Below, one piece after another: positions 15,986 through 17,260 of a DNA stretch of 17,260 nucleotides. Under the pieces are notes generated by a model that did not search any database, was not told the DNA's origin, and saw only the letters and a list, made by a program, of their open reading frames with translations. Source of the DNA: Nitrosomonadales bacterium (GTDB lineage: Bacteria; Pseudomonadota; Gammaproteobacteria; Burkholderiales; Sulfuricellaceae); contig PQAG01000113.1 of assembly GCA_003104895.1 (NCBI GenBank), positions 1,514 through 18,773 on the forward strand. Reading direction: 5' to 3'. The translations under genes and the position numbers were made by a program. Every line of letters begins with the position of its first letter. Position 1 is the first letter of the stretch.

Positions 15986-16014
15986 GTCCGTCAATTTTAT
16001 GGAGAATGACGGAC
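15986..16014 (+). repeat. Hairpin in the IS3 leader
   Basis: GTCCGTCA (15986-15993) pairs perfectly with TGACGGAC (16007-16014) across a 13-nt loop. The ATG of the OrfA fragment starts directly after it. In insertion sequences such leader hairpins can block readthrough from outside and the transposase ribosome site; here GGAG at 16001 lies within the loop. Confidence 0.5.
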
Positions 16015-16119
16015 ATGAAGAACAGTAGATTTAGCGAAGAACAGATCATCGGTTTTCTGAAACAGGCTGAAGCCGGAATGCCGATCAAGGAACTGTGCCG
16101 TAACGGCGGCTTTAGTGAT
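16015..16119 (+). pseudogene. IS3-family transposase OrfA, N-terminal fragment (35 codons)
   Basis: The encoded peptide begins MKNSRFSEEQIIGFLKQAEA and continues GMPIKELCRNGGFSD, a near-perfect match to the helix-turn-helix N-terminus of IS3-family OrfA, which binds the element's ends. After Asp35 the expected residues (ATFYKWR-like) are replaced by unrelated ones, so the gene was cut there. GGAG at 16001-16004 is a plausible ribosome site for ATG 16015; an in-frame ATG at 16006 adds three residues. The remaining OrfA (about 50 residues) and OrfB integrase are absent. No catalytic DDE residues remain. Confidence 0.85.
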
Positions 16120-16161
16120 TCTCCACTTATCGGCTTGTTCAGATTTCCGGGACCACTTCTC

Positions 16162-16197
16162 AATATAACCGGCACCTCCGACCACCAGAATATGCAT
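16162..16197 (-). pseudogene. N-terminal 12 codons of a GalE-like sugar epimerase
   Basis: The minus strand from 16197 reads MHILVVGGAGYI, the first strand and glycine-rich NAD-binding loop (GGxGxxG) of UDP-glucose 4-epimerase (GalE) and relatives; the next expected residues Gly-Ser are replaced by Glu-Lys at the insertion-sequence border. The ATG lies one base after the stop of the sugar transferase gene, so the two formed an operon. Such epimerases interconvert UDP-Glc/UDP-Gal or their N-acetyl forms. The fragment is too short to act. The call rests on 12 residues but they are highly characteristic. Confidence 0.7.
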
Positions 16198-16198
16198 G

Positions 16199-17260
16199 TT
16201 AATAGGCGTTCCTGTTAACGAACCCCTTGAACACCGTCAGCAGAATAATCCGCAGGTCAAACCACAAAGACCAGTGTTCAATATAGTAAAGATCGTACTC
16301 GATACGCTTTGCCAGATCCGTATCTCCTCTCCAACCATTGATCTGCGCCCAACCCGTGATGCCGGCCTTCACCAGATGTTTTTTCATGTAATCGGGGATC
16401 TCGTCCTTGAATTTCTCGACGAACATGGGCCGCTCCGGGCGCGGCCCGACGATTGACATATTGCCCTTCAGGACATTGATGAATTGCGGCAACTCATCAA
16501 GACTTGTCTTGCGCAGAAAGGCCCCGAATGGGGTCGCCGTCTTGTTCCTGGCCCCGCCCCATTGAACACCGTTCTTTTCCACATCGACCGGCATGGAGCG
16601 GAACTTGAGCATCATGAACGGCCTGCCATTCCAGCCCACGCGCTCCTGGCGATAAAAGATGGGGCCGGGCGAACTCAGCTTTACTCCCACAGACAGCAGC
16701 ATCATCAATGGGCTGATCAGAAACAAGATCAGGGCCGACAGCAGCCGGTCCTCCAGGGCCTTGAGCAGACGGCTCACACCTACCATGGGGCTGCTTGAAA
16801 GACTCAATACCGGCATGCCAGCAATTTCTGACATGGAATGATTGATCAGGCGAAAGCTCGAAATATCCGGCACCCAGCGAATATCTACCGTCGAATGGCG
16901 CAGCAAGAACATGATCTTCTTAACGGTATCTTCAGCTTTGAGTGGCAGCGTAATCCAGATCTGATCGATATTTCTCTCACCAATATATGCCTCCAGGTCA
17001 TCAATCGTCCCCAGCAAAGGCATGCTCGCTTTGTTCTCTTGCTGTATAAGATGATCGCCAAACACACCAATTACTTGTAAACCTGCCCAGGGAGAATGCT
17101 GTAAGCGCTCTGCGACTTCCCGAGAGAGCTCATATTCTCCGGCCATGACAATCTGTCTTTGGTTAAAGCCCCAACGCCTGATCGACCTCAACACAAGCCG
17201 CAATCCAATTCGGCCAGCAAATAAGCCCCCCCACCCAAAAAACGCCCAGTACCCGATCCA
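16199..17260 (-). CDS. Undecaprenyl-phosphate sugar phosphotransferase (WcaJ/polyprenyl glycosylphosphotransferase family; 5' end outside window)
   Basis: This membrane enzyme starts glycan repeat-unit synthesis by moving a sugar-1-phosphate (often glucose or galactose) from UDP-sugar to undecaprenyl phosphate at the inner membrane. The frame is open to the window edge, so the start and most of the N-terminal membrane segments are missing; one hydrophobic segment (IGYWAFFGWGGLFAG) is visible near 17215-17258. A Rossmann-like middle domain starts with QIVMAGEYELSREVAE. A membrane helix is at ALILFLISPLMMLLSVGVKL, then the catalytic domain follows with LKFRSMPVD (about 16585-16612), LDELPQFINVLKGNMSIVGP, RPERP (about 16426-16459) and a C-terminal YYIEHWSLWFDLRIIL, ending RNAY. 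All catalytic motifs of the bacterial sugar transferase family are intact. It was the first known gene of the operon truncated by the IS relic. Confidence 0.9.
   Translation of the reverse strand, partial: WIGYWAFFGWGGLFAGRIGLRLVLRSIRRWGFNQRQIVMAGEYELSREVAERLQHSPWAGLQVIGVFGDHLIQQENKASMPLLGTIDDLEAYIGERNIDQIWITLPLKAEDTVKKIMFLLRHSTVDIRWVPDISSFRLINHSMSEIAGMPVLSLSSSPMVGVSRLLKALEDRLLSALILFLISPLMMLLSVGVKLSSPGPIFYRQERVGWNGRPFMMLKFRSMPVDVEKNGVQWGGARNKTATPFGAFLRKTSLDELPQFINVLKGNMSIVGPRPERPMFVEKFKDEIPDYMKKHLVKAGITGWAQINGWRGDTDLAKRIEYDLYYIEHWSLWFDLRIILLTVFKGFVNRNAY

Larger units (their letters stand above)
15974..16162 (+). mobile_element. Relic of an IS3-family insertion sequence, internally deleted
   Basis: On the left, a leader (15974-16014) ends in the transposase gene start. 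The middle encodes the first 35 residues of an IS3-type OrfA (16015-16119). On the right, about 45 bp (16115-16162) read on the minus strand as TGAGAAGTGGTCCCGGAAAT and onward, with the TG start and GG-CCC-AAA pattern of IS3-family terminal repeats. TGGAGAATGAC (16000-16010) and, inverted, TGGAGAATCAC (16115-16125, minus) suggest the two ends carry related leader/repeat DNA. Most of OrfA and all of OrfB are gone, so it cannot move by itself. Exact ends are estimates; target-site duplication was not identifiable because both flanks are truncated genes. Confidence 0.75.

Overview
The window looks like a betaproteobacterial chromosome segment, probably from the Nitrosomonadales or a neighbouring order. 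The basis is the classical two-domain ArgA, the Tim44-domain protein, the MsbA and glycosyltransferase types, and a high-GC first third. The species cannot be fixed from the sequence alone. No rRNA, tRNA or CRISPR array was seen.

Positions 1-3687 hold housekeeping genes: the 5' part of a redoxin/thioredoxin-like gene on the minus strand, divergent from rsmE (16S rRNA U1498 methyltransferase), then argA (N-acetylglutamate synthase) and a secreted or membrane Tim44-domain protein. argA carries about 30 extra in-frame codons made of two strong palindromes, a dispersed-repeat-like element living inside a coding gene.

Positions 3744-15846 form a one-direction lipopolysaccharide/lipooligosaccharide assembly cluster. 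In order it holds a WaaG-like GT4, msbA (lipid A-core flippase) behind its own apparent promoter, a GT9 heptosyltransferase-like gene, a possible 53-codon small ORF, a GT4, a NodB-type polysaccharide deacetylase, three more GT4 genes, an O-antigen ligase (WaaL)-like membrane protein and a second GT9. From msbA onward the genes touch, overlap or are separated by a few bases, apart from a 163-bp gap and a 36-bp gap. The likely scheme is that cytoplasmic GT9 and GT4 enzymes build core or outer glycan, the deacetylase exposes an amino group on one sugar, MsbA flips the lipid A-core, and the ligase joins a glycan to it in the periplasm. GC content falls strongly along this cluster, suggesting acquired or exchanged outer genes.

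Positions 15843-17260 are a scar next to a minus-strand polysaccharide locus. An undecaprenyl-phosphate sugar transferase (5' end outside the window) is followed by only 12 codons of a GalE-like epimerase, then by a short relic of an IS3-family insertion sequence, then by about 30 codons of the C-terminus of a nucleotide-sugar dehydrogenase. This reads as a former sugar transferase / epimerase / dehydrogenase operon whose middle was lost around an insertion sequence. The dehydrogenase relic ends within the stop codon of the last GT9 gene of the lipopolysaccharide cluster.
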